A stretch of DNA of 64,000 nucleotides from Desulfobulbaceae bacterium BRH_c16a. Lineage in GTDB: Bacteria > Desulfobacterota > Desulfobulbia > Desulfobulbales > Desulfocapsaceae. Location: positions 1-64,000 of the forward strand of contig LADS01000021.1 of assembly GCA_000961725.1 (NCBI GenBank), given 5' to 3'. This document shows positions 33,767-42,165 of the stretch, one piece after another; within the stretch, counting starts at the first letter, position 1; the number at the start of each line of letters is the position of its first letter. A program made the position numbers and the translations under genes. The notes beneath the pieces are model-generated. The model had not been told where the DNA came from and did no database searches. It worked only from the letters and a program-made list of their open reading frames with translations.

Positions 33767-34810
33767 ATGCCAAAGGTTAGTATCATAATGCCGGTCTTCA
33801 ATGCAGGTGAATATCTGCAGGAGGCAATTGCGAGTATTTTGTCGCAGACGTATGGTGATTTTGAGTTTCTTGTCATTGATGATGGCTCTACGGATGGCAG
33901 CCAAGACATTATTCGATCATTTTCCGATAGAAGAATCAGATTCGTTCAGAATGGCCTGAATCAGGGGGTGGCGGTGACCCTCAATAAAGGAATGGAGATG
34001 GCCTCGGGTGAGTATATTGCTCGCATGGATGGAGATGATATCAGTTTACCCCACCGCATCGAGACCCAGCTCCAGCTGTTGGAGAAAAAAACCTGGTTGG
34101 GGATATGCGGAAGCTGGGTTAAAACTCAGAATTTCCATGGAAAAGGACACATCATTCGTTTTCCTTTAGATTCTGAGACCATAAATGCCTATATCGTTTT
34201 CAATAATCCAGTTAATCACCCTGTGGTCATGATGCGCCGGGATATGTTGGTAAAGCATCAATTGCGCTACAATCCGGCATGCATCGCAGCCCAGGATTAT
34301 GAATTTTGGTCTCGTTGTCTACATTGTTTTGATTTTGAAAATATTGACAAAGTATTACTGGTTTGGAGAATAAACAACTCGGGAGTAACTCATCGAAATT
34401 TCAGTGCTTCAAATTCGGTGGCGATAAATGTTCAGAAGAGAGAATTGCAGAGACTTGGTATAGATGCTGACGAGCAAGAGCTTGAGTATCACAGGGATGT
34501 AGGTAACAGTGTGGGTGTTAAAGATTTGGAAAAATTGGCTAAGGCCCGAGTTTGGCTGGAACGACTTATTTTACATAATGAGAAATCAATGTGTTACCCA
34601 CATCGTGGGTTGGAACGAGCTGCTGCCATGGTATGGTTTAATCTTTGCGTCAACTCTTCAGGAATAGGCATTTCCGTGCCAAGAGAATATAGAAGAGCTT
34701 CGTTCCGCCGACACTACATTCCACCACTCGATCATATCGCTTATTTCATAATAAATTCATTGTTGAGAATCAGAAAAGCACCGGTGGGAGAATTACTTGG
34801 AAGTAAGTGA
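33767..34810 (+). CDS. GT2-family glycosyltransferase
   Basis: A 347-residue GT-A enzyme. The N-terminal domain reads V-S-I-I-M-P-V-F-N near residue 5, I-D-D-G-S-T-D-G-S near 39, and R-M-D-G-D-D near 85 with the metal-binding aspartates; H-P-V-V-M-M-R-R and A-A-Q-D-Y-E-F-W-S-R form the acceptor side and catalytic-base region. It resembles the WcaA/EpsE-type enzymes that act on cytoplasmic lipid-linked sugars. AGGA lies 8 bases before the ATG. The last bases overlap a possible TTG start of the following gene. Confidence 0.85.
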   Translation: MPKVSIIMPVFNAGEYLQEAIASILSQTYGDFEFLVIDDGSTDGSQDIIRSFSDRRIRFVQNGLNQGVAVTLNKGMEMASGEYIARMDGDDISLPHRIETQLQLLEKKTWLGICGSWVKTQNFHGKGHIIRFPLDSETINAYIVFNNPVNHPVVMMRRDMLVKHQLRYNPACIAAQDYEFWSRCLHCFDFENIDKVLLVWRINNSGVTHRNFSASNSVAINVQKRELQRLGIDADEQELEYHRDVGNSVGVKDLEKLAKARVWLERLILHNEKSMCYPHRGLERAAAMVWFNLCVNSSGIGISVPREYRRASFRRHYIPPLDHIAYFIINSLLRIRKAPVGELLGSK

Positions 34811-34820
34811 ACGTGACACT

Positions 34821-35927
34821 ATGCATACCCAGACAATATCTTTTATTCAATCTCTCTATGAAACGAAAAGCAACGGCTTTCGTTTCCACCCACAAGGCAA
34901 GGTAACCCTCCTAAGCACCTGTTTTAGCATTCAGGCGCTCTATCTTATTAATGAGATTGGTAGAGTTGATGGCGTACAGGTTGGTAAATATTTACTATCT
35001 CAACAGCGCTCGGATGGCTTATTTATAGATAAACAATTCAAAAAAGAGCAATTGTCGGGTTTGCAATCAAGCGAGTATATTGAATGGCAATTTACTTTTT
35101 TCAGTTTGATCGCTCTGGATATGCTGGGAATTTTGCCTCAAAATGAATTGGGCTTCTTGGCCCCATTTCAGGAAAAAGATTTTCTTGTTCGGTGGCTTGA
35201 TAATAGAAATTGGGATGACTTCTGGTATTGTTCCAACGAGATTATGTTTCTCCTCTTTTTTCTCACTTACTCCGGGAAATATTCTGCACGAAAAGAACAA
35301 TGGATAAAGGCAATTGATAATATCTTTCTTTATCTTGATAGCCAACAAGACAAGTCTACCGGTTTCTGGGGGAAGAACGTTCGCAGTAACTTGCGAAGCG
35401 GCATGTTCGGTGCCGCCCATATTTACCTTTTTTATGATTATTTTAACCGAGATATTCAATATAAGGAGCAGATTGTTCGTAGTACAATAAAGCTGCAGCA
35501 GCATGATGGTTTATATGGCCCAAGCGGGGGAGGAGCATGTGAAGATTATGATGCGGTTGAGATACTGGCCAGATTGTTTTACGGATGTCCGGAGCAACAG
35601 CCGGAAATTCGCATCTCACTTGATCTGACGTTGCGCAGGATTTTGGCAGGAAGAACAACTACCGGTGGCTATGGATACCGATTAGTTCAAAATAATCCGG
35701 TACAAATGGGCAAGAGAATTGTTAATCGCATACTCGGGCGAACAAAGTATCGATACAGCGGGTGGAGTTTGATGGAATGTGACACATATTATCCTGATAT
35801 TTGGGGGACCTATTTTAGACTCATGACACTGGCTCACATCGAAAACCTGTTGGATCTACCTAGAACTTTTAATTATAGATCATACCCCCTGCCGGGATGG
35901 GGATATCTGCTGAAATCATTGACATGA
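34821..35927 (+). CDS. cyclase-fold (alpha/alpha toroid) protein of unknown function
   Basis: About 368 residues with the repeat pattern of the prenyltransferase/squalene-cyclase fold: S-Q-Q-R-S-D-G-L-F near residue 55, Q-Q-D-K-S-T-G-F-W-G near 175, K-L-Q-Q-H-D-G-L-Y-G near 225 and R-T-T-T-G-G-Y-G-Y near 282. The conserved spot G-G-G-A-C-E-D-Y-D-A-V-E near 237 is acidic, but no D-x-D-D motif of squalene-hopene cyclases is present, so terpene cyclisation is unlikely. No signal peptide or membrane helix is seen. A TTG at 34797 would add eight residues. It lies between glycosyltransferase genes and just before a radical SAM enzyme. Such toroid domains also occur in polysaccharide-active and peptide-modifying proteins; I cannot assign a role. 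Confidence 0.6.
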   Translation: MHTQTISFIQSLYETKSNGFRFHPQGKVTLLSTCFSIQALYLINEIGRVDGVQVGKYLLSQQRSDGLFIDKQFKKEQLSGLQSSEYIEWQFTFFSLIALDMLGILPQNELGFLAPFQEKDFLVRWLDNRNWDDFWYCSNEIMFLLFFLTYSGKYSARKEQWIKAIDNIFLYLDSQQDKSTGFWGKNVRSNLRSGMFGAAHIYLFYDYFNRDIQYKEQIVRSTIKLQQHDGLYGPSGGGACEDYDAVEILARLFYGCPEQQPEIRISLDLTLRRILAGRTTTGGYGYRLVQNNPVQMGKRIVNRILGRTKYRYSGWSLMECDTYYPDIWGTYFRLMTLAHIENLLDLPRTFNYRSYPLPGWGYLLKSLT

Positions 35928-35945
35928 GTTGCCGGTGGGGGATCT

Positions 35946-37349
35946 ATGAAATATGAAGTTGTTAATCGTTTAAGATATCTGCTTTTTAAAAATAAAGAAT
36001 ATTTTCTGTCTTGTTATTTTGTGAGATTGTTTTGGCTTGTATCTAACCTTATCCGCTGTGCATATTATACTCTTGCGAGAGATTATTATTCGGGGTTGGG
36101 GGCGCTGCTCAGATACGAACGAGATGTGACTTGTCTGATTGGTAAGGAGAAACTTGGTCGAATATATAACTATGTGGCAAGGAGTTACATCCGCAGAAGA
36201 ATATTAAAAAATCGAAACACGGTTCTGACCTCGTTTGCTTTGTCGAATAAAGCACAGGCGTGCAGAGACCTTTTCTCTCAGTTTGGCGAACAGCATCACC
36301 TGCGGATGAGATATCCCAAAAAAAATTTAAATGATCCTGGTCGACAAGGGGATCTTATTATATTGAAGCCATATATAAGTTCAAGAGAAAAAGGGGTGCT
36401 GTTTATTCAGTATGATGAAGGGGTGCAACGATTTACATCGATCTTTAATATTGAAGAACTTGCCGGATATTATCGGTTTGTTATTGAACCAAGTACGTCC
36501 GGTTATCAAAATGTCATGTTCTTTCTTTGTCTAGGACTTCATACAGATGTAGTAATTGAGGCTCAATTCGAACCGGATTATAAATACATACAAGAAATTG
36601 GGAATAATTTTAAACCGATACGGCTTGGAGCCGGCGATTGGGCCGATCCTCAGTTATTTGAGGACGGAACCGGTGTGAAAAAAGAGTATGATGTTGTAAT
36701 GATAGCAAATTGGCTGAGTTGGAAACGACATGATTTGTTTTTTGAATCTATCAGCAAGATAAAAAACGATGTACAAAAGGTAGCAGTAATCGGTTATCCG
36801 ATTGATGGCAGAACGCTGGAAGATGTTCAAAAAGATTGCCGAAAATATGATGTGGAAAATATTGTCGATTTTTTTGAACGAATACCATCAAAACAGGTGG
36901 GAGAAATACTGAGAAAATCCAAGTCTGGAATTTTATTGAGTAAAGATGAAGGCGCCAATAGGGGCATTTATGAGTGTTTTTTTTCCGGAGTGCCAATTAT
37001 TCTTACAAGTGAGAACAGGGGAGTTAATAGAGATCATATTAATGAACATGTTGGGTTGCTTGCCTCGGATAAAGATCTACCCAAAGCAATTTTGCACATG
37101 GTGAATAATTATAAATCTTTCAAACCAAGAGAATGGGCACTCAACAATACCGGATACCTGCATTCTACGCAAAAACTCAATACCTTTCTGAAGGATTTAG
37201 CCCTTTCAGATGGGGAAAAATGGACTCAGGATATTTTTACAAAGCACAACTCCCCGCATGCAAGATTTGCCTATGAGGAAGAACAAGAACAAGCAGATGC
37301 GTCTGTCGCACATCTGAAACAATTTCTACGGATGCCTCCAAGAGGCTGA
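35946..37349 (+). CDS. GT4-like glycosyltransferase
   Basis: A 467-residue protein. The first 120 residues are basic with a hydrophobic patch near 22-40 and may associate with the membrane. From about residue 245 the donor domain of a GT-B enzyme is seen: V-V-M-I-A-N-W-L-S-W-K-R-H near 252, V-A-V-I-G-Y-P near 280, V-D-F-F-E-R-I near 310, and S-K-D-E-G-A-N-R-G-I-Y-E-C-F-F-S-G near 337 with an acidic pair spaced like the E-x7-E motif. GGTGGGGG provides a binding site before the ATG. The C-terminus is charged and low in complexity. It lies between the cyclase-fold and radical SAM genes. Confidence 0.7.
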   Translation: MKYEVVNRLRYLLFKNKEYFLSCYFVRLFWLVSNLIRCAYYTLARDYYSGLGALLRYERDVTCLIGKEKLGRIYNYVARSYIRRRILKNRNTVLTSFALSNKAQACRDLFSQFGEQHHLRMRYPKKNLNDPGRQGDLIILKPYISSREKGVLFIQYDEGVQRFTSIFNIEELAGYYRFVIEPSTSGYQNVMFFLCLGLHTDVVIEAQFEPDYKYIQEIGNNFKPIRLGAGDWADPQLFEDGTGVKKEYDVVMIANWLSWKRHDLFFESISKIKNDVQKVAVIGYPIDGRTLEDVQKDCRKYDVENIVDFFERIPSKQVGEILRKSKSGILLSKDEGANRGIYECFFSGVPIILTSENRGVNRDHINEHVGLLASDKDLPKAILHMVNNYKSFKPREWALNNTGYLHSTQKLNTFLKDLALSDGEKWTQDIFTKHNSPHARFAYEEEQEQADASVAHLKQFLRMPPRG

Positions 37350-37373
37350 TGCCGTTTATTTATTGAGGAACTC

Positions 37374-38552
37374 ATGCTGGATAAGCTGTTGGAATCAAAG
37401 TTACGTCTGCAGTCACTGTTTCGGCTCAAGATAACAAAATATCGAACCAGACATTCACAAAAGAGAGGAGAAACCGAATTACCATATGCGCCATCCTCGC
37501 TAAACCTCCTGATGATTGATAGGTGCAACGCAGGTTGTATAATGTGCGGCCACGATTACAAAAGTTGTGGCTCTTCAGATGCCTTAACGCTCAAGAAGAT
37601 CAAAACAATCTATAGCAAATTGGTAATGGAGCAACTGGTCGAAGTCGTGTATGGGGGAGGCGGTGAGCCGTTTCTTAATCCAGAATTGGCGGAGATAGCA
37701 GCATATACACGGGAAAAATGCCCTGCTGTTCAACATACTGTTATTTCTAACATGGTGGGCGGGTATAATCAAAGTATGGTAAAAAAGCTCGTTGAAAATC
37801 GAGTGCATTTCCTCGTCTCAGTAAATGCGGCAAGCAAAAAAATCTTTCATGAAATTGCTGGTGTTGATGCTTTTGAACATGTTTGTGAAAATATAAAAAA
37901 AATTGTTCTATTGCGTCGGGAACTGAAGAGCAGCATAGGGATCTCAATTTCAATAATTCTTATGAAGAAAAATATCTCCGAACTGCCTGAATTCGTCAGA
38001 TTGGCAAAAGAATTAGGAGTTGATAGCGTGAAAGCTGTTTATGTCCGCATCTATCCGGAACAGTATAGAAAAAAGGCAGACGGGACCATCCAGATTGCAC
38101 CCCTGGATTCGCTCTATTTTCATCAGGATGAGAGCAATCGGAGTATCCGTGAAGCTGAAAAAGTTGCACGTGAAATCGGGGTTTGTTTAGAGCATCAACC
38201 CTTATTCAATTGCTCTAAAATTAAAGAGCGTGATTGCTTGGAGCCATGGCGTTCATTATACATTGGATTCAACGGAGAACTCTATCCTTGTGCGGCAAGT
38301 GAAATAATGTTTATGAACAAGGTTCAGTCGGGGAAATATAATAGCGGCAACATCTTAAAACAATCTCTTGAGGAAATATGGAACAATTCATTTTGGCAGG
38401 CACTGCGAAAAACAAATGCCGGCAGTATGAAGGAAGAATTGATCCCGGAATGTCTTTGTTGTGGCTCGTCAATAGATTGGTGGGGTGTCAATGCTGAAAA
38501 AGCTCATGTTATGGATTGGAGTGAAGCCGAAAACTCTGATTTTTCAATTTGA
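37374..38552 (+). CDS. radical SAM enzyme with SPASM domain
   Basis: A 392-residue cytoplasmic iron-sulfur enzyme. The C-x3-C-x2-C cluster motif (C51, C55, C58, in C-N-A-G-C-I-M-C) binds the 4Fe-4S cluster that splits S-adenosylmethionine; G-G-G-G-E-P near residue 102 is the SAM-contact motif. The C-terminal third has the cysteine pattern of a SPASM domain (F-N-C-S, D-C-L-E-P-W, L-Y-P-C-A-A, C-L-C-C-G), which holds extra clusters. SPASM enzymes commonly modify peptides (sactipeptides, PQQ precursors) but some act on sugars or small molecules. No small precursor peptide gene is evident next to it. GAGGAA precedes the ATG and the stop overlaps the next start. In this location it may modify a sugar or a lipid-linked intermediate. 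Confidence 0.88.
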   Translation: MLDKLLESKLRLQSLFRLKITKYRTRHSQKRGETELPYAPSSLNLLMIDRCNAGCIMCGHDYKSCGSSDALTLKKIKTIYSKLVMEQLVEVVYGGGGEPFLNPELAEIAAYTREKCPAVQHTVISNMVGGYNQSMVKKLVENRVHFLVSVNAASKKIFHEIAGVDAFEHVCENIKKIVLLRRELKSSIGISISIILMKKNISELPEFVRLAKELGVDSVKAVYVRIYPEQYRKKADGTIQIAPLDSLYFHQDESNRSIREAEKVAREIGVCLEHQPLFNCSKIKERDCLEPWRSLYIGFNGELYPCAASEIMFMNKVQSGKYNSGNILKQSLEEIWNNSFWQALRKTNAGSMKEELIPECLCCGSSIDWWGVNAEKAHVMDWSEAENSDFSI

Positions 38553-39559
38553 ATAGTCAAGGTAGGCTATTGCAAAAATATATGGGACCTCAACCGGTGA
38601 TTTCTGTCGTTGTATGTACTTATAATCGGGCTCAATTGCTTGAAAACTGTATTCAAAGCCTTTTTAAGCAAGATCTCGATCGTGACTTTTTTGAGATTAT
38701 TGTAGTCAATAATGCATCAACAGATGAAACACCTGATATTCTCGCTAAATTTGAAGGAGAAGTAGGCTTTCGTTCTATTTATGAACCTGTCTCTGGCCTT
38801 TCGAAAGCACGCAATTCCGGCTGGATATCTGCAAAAGGTGAGTATGTTGGATATCTCGATGACGATGCCGTCGCTGATCAGCAATGGCTTAAATCGGCCC
38901 TTTGGTGCTTTGAGAATATCTTGCCTAAACCAGATGCTCTGACTGGACCAATTCAACTATTTGGTGATGTAAGTTTACCCGACTGGATCAATGATGACTT
39001 GAAAGTTCCACTCGGGTTCTTGGATTGGGGAACGGAGTGCTTTCAGATCCAGTTTGAGCATAATAAAATAGTTGGAGCAAATTGTTTCTTCTCAAAAGCC
39101 ATCTTGCAGCAAATGGGTGGATTTAGCGAAAAACTTGGGAGAAAGAAAAAATTACTGCTATCTGGAGAAGAAGTGCAATTACAGCAAAACATTGAACGAT
39201 CCGGAGGTACAGTTTGGTATCATCCCAATGTGAGCGTAAAGCATTATGTTCCCGAACAGCGAACAATTCCCGCCTGGTTCTATAAACGGTATTATTGGGG
39301 AGGAGTTTCCGACTTTATTATGTCTCGTTCTTCATTCAGTATAAGAAATGATGAGGTTGATGATTTTTTGAATAAACAAAAGGATGGGATGAAAATTGTA
39401 CTTAAGGAAAAAAGAGAGCAGATTTCCCGATTACTCACGAATTTGTTTCATTCTTTGGGGATTTTTTCTGAAAAATCTCAAACTATTCAATCTCGAATAT
39501 ATCTCTCATATGTTTGCGGCTATATGATTAGTATAGTTACACAGCGATCAAAAGCATAA
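38549..39559 (+). CDS. GT2-family glycosyltransferase
   Basis: A GT-A enzyme of about 325-336 residues. The catalytic domain has I-S-V-V-V-C-T-Y-N-R, V-N-N-A-S-T-D-E-T, G-L-S-K-A-R-N-S-G, and Y-L-D-D-D-A-V-A with the metal-binding aspartates; G-A-N-C-F-F-S and G-E-E-V-Q-L-Q follow. This combination is frequent in WfgS/WfeV-like and other O-antigen glycosyltransferases. The start is unsettled: TTG at 38549 gives a 4-base overlap with the radical SAM stop, TTG at 38570 sits after AAGG-AGG-like bases, and ATG at 38582 gives the shortest protein that keeps the domain. A 55-base gap follows. Confidence 0.82.
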   Translation: MNSQGRLLQKYMGPQPVISVVVCTYNRAQLLENCIQSLFKQDLDRDFFEIIVVNNASTDETPDILAKFEGEVGFRSIYEPVSGLSKARNSGWISAKGEYVGYLDDDAVADQQWLKSALWCFENILPKPDALTGPIQLFGDVSLPDWINDDLKVPLGFLDWGTECFQIQFEHNKIVGANCFFSKAILQQMGGFSEKLGRKKKLLLSGEEVQLQQNIERSGGTVWYHPNVSVKHYVPEQRTIPAWFYKRYYWGGVSDFIMSRSSFSIRNDEVDDFLNKQKDGMKIVLKEKREQISRLLTNLFHSLGIFSEKSQTIQSRIYLSYVCGYMISIVTQRSKA

Positions 39560-39614
39560 TATGCAAGTGCTCCGGCGGCATTTTACGTTTTCTGATGAAT
39601 AAGGCTTTGGAAAA

Positions 39615-41177
39615 ATGAAGTTTGCCTCTTATCTCAGTTCATCAGAACCATTTGCAACAAAAGAGTGGAAAAAATATACCTTATGCCTTCTTTTATTTTG
39701 GCTTGCAATTGTTGTTGGGGTTTCAAGCTTCCATGAGATGTGGCGGGACGAGGTTCGGGCTCTTTCTCTCGCTCTTTCGCCCGGCTCTTTTTTGGGGCTT
39801 CCTGCTGCCCTGAAGAATGAAGGACATCCCTTAGTATGGTATTTGATTTTACGCTTGGGGTTTCAGATAATTCATTCAACTCTCATTCTGAAGTTTGCCG
39901 CTATCACTATCGCCTTTATTTCCATTTTTCAGTTTTACCGAATCGCCCCGTTTTGTTCATGGTTTAAGGTATTATTTTTGTTTACATTCTTGCCCCTGTA
40001 CGAGTATTCGGTCATGGCAAGAAATTATGGCATCAGTATGATGCTTTTTTTCTCTATGGCTTGTATTTACCCGCATAGAAACGAACGACCAGTGTTGATT
40101 TCTGTTCTCCTGGTCACCTTGGCCCACACTAATATTCATTCTGCCATTCTTGCCTTTTTTTTAACTGCTTTCTGGATCATCGAGTTCCTTTATGAAGAAA
40201 AGCGCATTTCTTGGTCGAAGAAGGGCCGACTTATGTTGTTTTCTTTCACCCTGGTTATTTTAGGTCTTGTTCTTGCTGTCCTGACAGTGTTGCCTGATAA
40301 AAACAGTATTGTTCTTCAAGGCCCTCCGCTGAAGATTCGAGAATTGTTCGTTGCGTTATGGGAGTGTGTTAAACATCCAGGGGGGCCATATGACATAATT
40401 TTCCACGGCATACCCGGCTGGGGGCGAGACTTGTTGATGTGGATCTTTGGCATAGGACTTTTGGTTCGTCCCGCAGCGGCAGTTATTCTCATAGGCGGAA
40501 TTGTTTGTGTAGGGACATTTTTTTCAATCGGCTATGCAGGGGTACTACGCCACCAAGGTCTCGTTTTTATATTTATCATCACGATATATTGGATTGTTCT
40601 CCGGGAATTCTCGCACCGGCAAGTGTCGGGCCGGCTTTTGGGGTCGATCTTTAACAGTGTTGTTTATGTGATTCTTCCGGCAATTTTTCTCATCCATATT
40701 GCAGGATCTTTTCAAAAAATACATCGGGATCTCACCCAGGATATGAGTTCCAGCAAAGCATTTGGGAAATTTATTAAAGATAATAGTCAATTTGGCGATG
40801 CCATTATCATTGGTGAACCAGATATGCGATTGGAATCATTGCCTTATTATGTTTCTAATCGAATTTATGTGCCCAGAGAAGGACGGTTTCAAAATTTTGT
40901 AAGACTCACCAGCGGGAACAGACAGGAGTTGTCGCTAGGCGAGCTTTTGGAGGCAGCAAGATCACTTAAGGTTAAAGAGAAAAAACCGGTGATTATAGCT
41001 CTTGGTCATTTTGATCTTTTAAATCAAAATCCTCCATATTCAAGATATGAAAGCTACAACAAAAAGTTTTCCTGGACCGAGCAGGAATTACATGATTTTA
41101 ATGGTTCGACAACAAAACTTGTCGAATTTAAGCAAGATGTCGAAAATGAGCGGTATGAAGTATATCTTCTACACTAG
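39615..41177 (+). CDS. GT-C-like integral membrane glycosyltransferase
   Basis: A 520-residue protein with about ten hydrophobic segments up to residue 365 and a soluble C-terminal 150 residues. The first extracytoplasmic loop has W-R-D-E-V-R near residue 44 and the next E-G-H-P-L-V-W-Y near 70, the acidic and H-P motifs of GT-C enzymes of the GT39/ArnT type. Such enzymes use undecaprenyl-phosphate-linked sugars outside the cytoplasm. No binding site is strong. It is one of four large GT-C-like proteins in the cluster. Sugar and acceptor are unknown. Confidence 0.75.
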   Translation: MKFASYLSSSEPFATKEWKKYTLCLLLFWLAIVVGVSSFHEMWRDEVRALSLALSPGSFLGLPAALKNEGHPLVWYLILRLGFQIIHSTLILKFAAITIAFISIFQFYRIAPFCSWFKVLFLFTFLPLYEYSVMARNYGISMMLFFSMACIYPHRNERPVLISVLLVTLAHTNIHSAILAFFLTAFWIIEFLYEEKRISWSKKGRLMLFSFTLVILGLVLAVLTVLPDKNSIVLQGPPLKIRELFVALWECVKHPGGPYDIIFHGIPGWGRDLLMWIFGIGLLVRPAAAVILIGGIVCVGTFFSIGYAGVLRHQGLVFIFIITIYWIVLREFSHRQVSGRLLGSIFNSVVYVILPAIFLIHIAGSFQKIHRDLTQDMSSSKAFGKFIKDNSQFGDAIIIGEPDMRLESLPYYVSNRIYVPREGRFQNFVRLTSGNRQELSLGELLEAARSLKVKEKKPVIIALGHFDLLNQNPPYSRYESYNKKFSWTEQELHDFNGSTTKLVEFKQDVENERYEVYLLH

Positions 41178-41210
41178 TCATTGCAGAATTAATGGACAGG
41201 CAAGGGTTTG

Positions 41211-42116
41211 ATGAAGTTTGATATCAGCATAATTATTCCTTCCGGAAGGCCAGACCGTGTCGGTGAAACAATTCAGGCGTTAGAACAACAGACTCTATCG
41301 GGATTGGAGTATGATATCCATGTTGTTACACCGTTTGCCGATCGGTTGGAACGGAAATATACTGCTGTTCATGTTGATAGGACAGATCTCCTTTATCCAC
41401 CCGGTGGAATGAGAAATATCGGTGCCGCCGCTTCTTCAGGAGATATTCTTGCGTTTATCGATGACGATTGTGTGCCACCGCAGAATTGGCTCTCAGAAAC
41501 GATGAAATCGCTGTCTTTGGAGAAACGGGTCGGCGCGGTGGGGTGTCGAGTAGTGAGTGGAGATAATAATTTTTGGAGTCGATGTGCCGATTATTGTCTG
41601 TTCAGCGATTACCAAGGCTTCCATGATAGGCAGGGAGCTCTCGGTTCGGCCGCAGTTCTTGTTTATCGACAGGCTTTTGATGAGGCCGGTGGATTTGATG
41701 AAGCACTGCTCGCCTCTGAGGATTGGGATTTCAGCCTCCGTTTACAAGAGAACGGTTGGAAGTGTCGTTTCGTCTCTTCTGTTGAAGTGCAGCATAATCA
41801 TGGTCGAGGATCTTTTATCGGCATTTTAAGAAACAGTTATCGATCAGGGTTGCGCAGTGGCCTTGTGGTCCAGGAAAGATATGGAAATTCCATAAGTTGG
41901 TTGGCAAAGTTATCGATAAGTTTTAAATCAGCTTGGTTGTATTGGATGCTTATTCTCCCCTATGCATCGGCTGTATCTTTGTTGCAGGCCATTGCGTCGA
42001 TCAAGAGAGACGCAAATGTTCTTTGGTATTTTCCAGTAATGTTTGTAAGCCGTGTTGTTTATCATTTTGGGGTGTGGAAGCGGTTGATTACGGATAGCCG
42101 TGAAACAAAAAACTGA
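41211..42116 (+). CDS. GT2-family glycosyltransferase
   Basis: About 301 residues. The GT-A core has I-S-I-I-I-P-S-G-R-P at the start, P-P-G-G-M-R-N-I-G-A near residue 65, A-F-I-D-D-D-C-V-P near 84 with the D-D-D metal site, and A-S-E-D-W-D-F-S-L-R near 165. A C-terminal hydrophobic pair (about residues 238-260 and 268-290) suggests membrane association. The ATG at 41211 follows an AAGGG; a TTG directly before it is in frame. It lies between two GT-C-like genes and could load sugar onto a lipid carrier for them, though the layout differs from the ArnC type. Confidence 0.82.
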   Translation: MKFDISIIIPSGRPDRVGETIQALEQQTLSGLEYDIHVVTPFADRLERKYTAVHVDRTDLLYPPGGMRNIGAAASSGDILAFIDDDCVPPQNWLSETMKSLSLEKRVGAVGCRVVSGDNNFWSRCADYCLFSDYQGFHDRQGALGSAAVLVYRQAFDEAGGFDEALLASEDWDFSLRLQENGWKCRFVSSVEVQHNHGRGSFIGILRNSYRSGLRSGLVVQERYGNSISWLAKLSISFKSAWLYWMLILPYASAVSLLQAIASIKRDANVLWYFPVMFVSRVVYHFGVWKRLITDSRETKN

Positions 42117-42165
42117 TCATGGTTAAGAAGGGTATTACTATTATTGGGTTAGCTGTTTAGCGATC

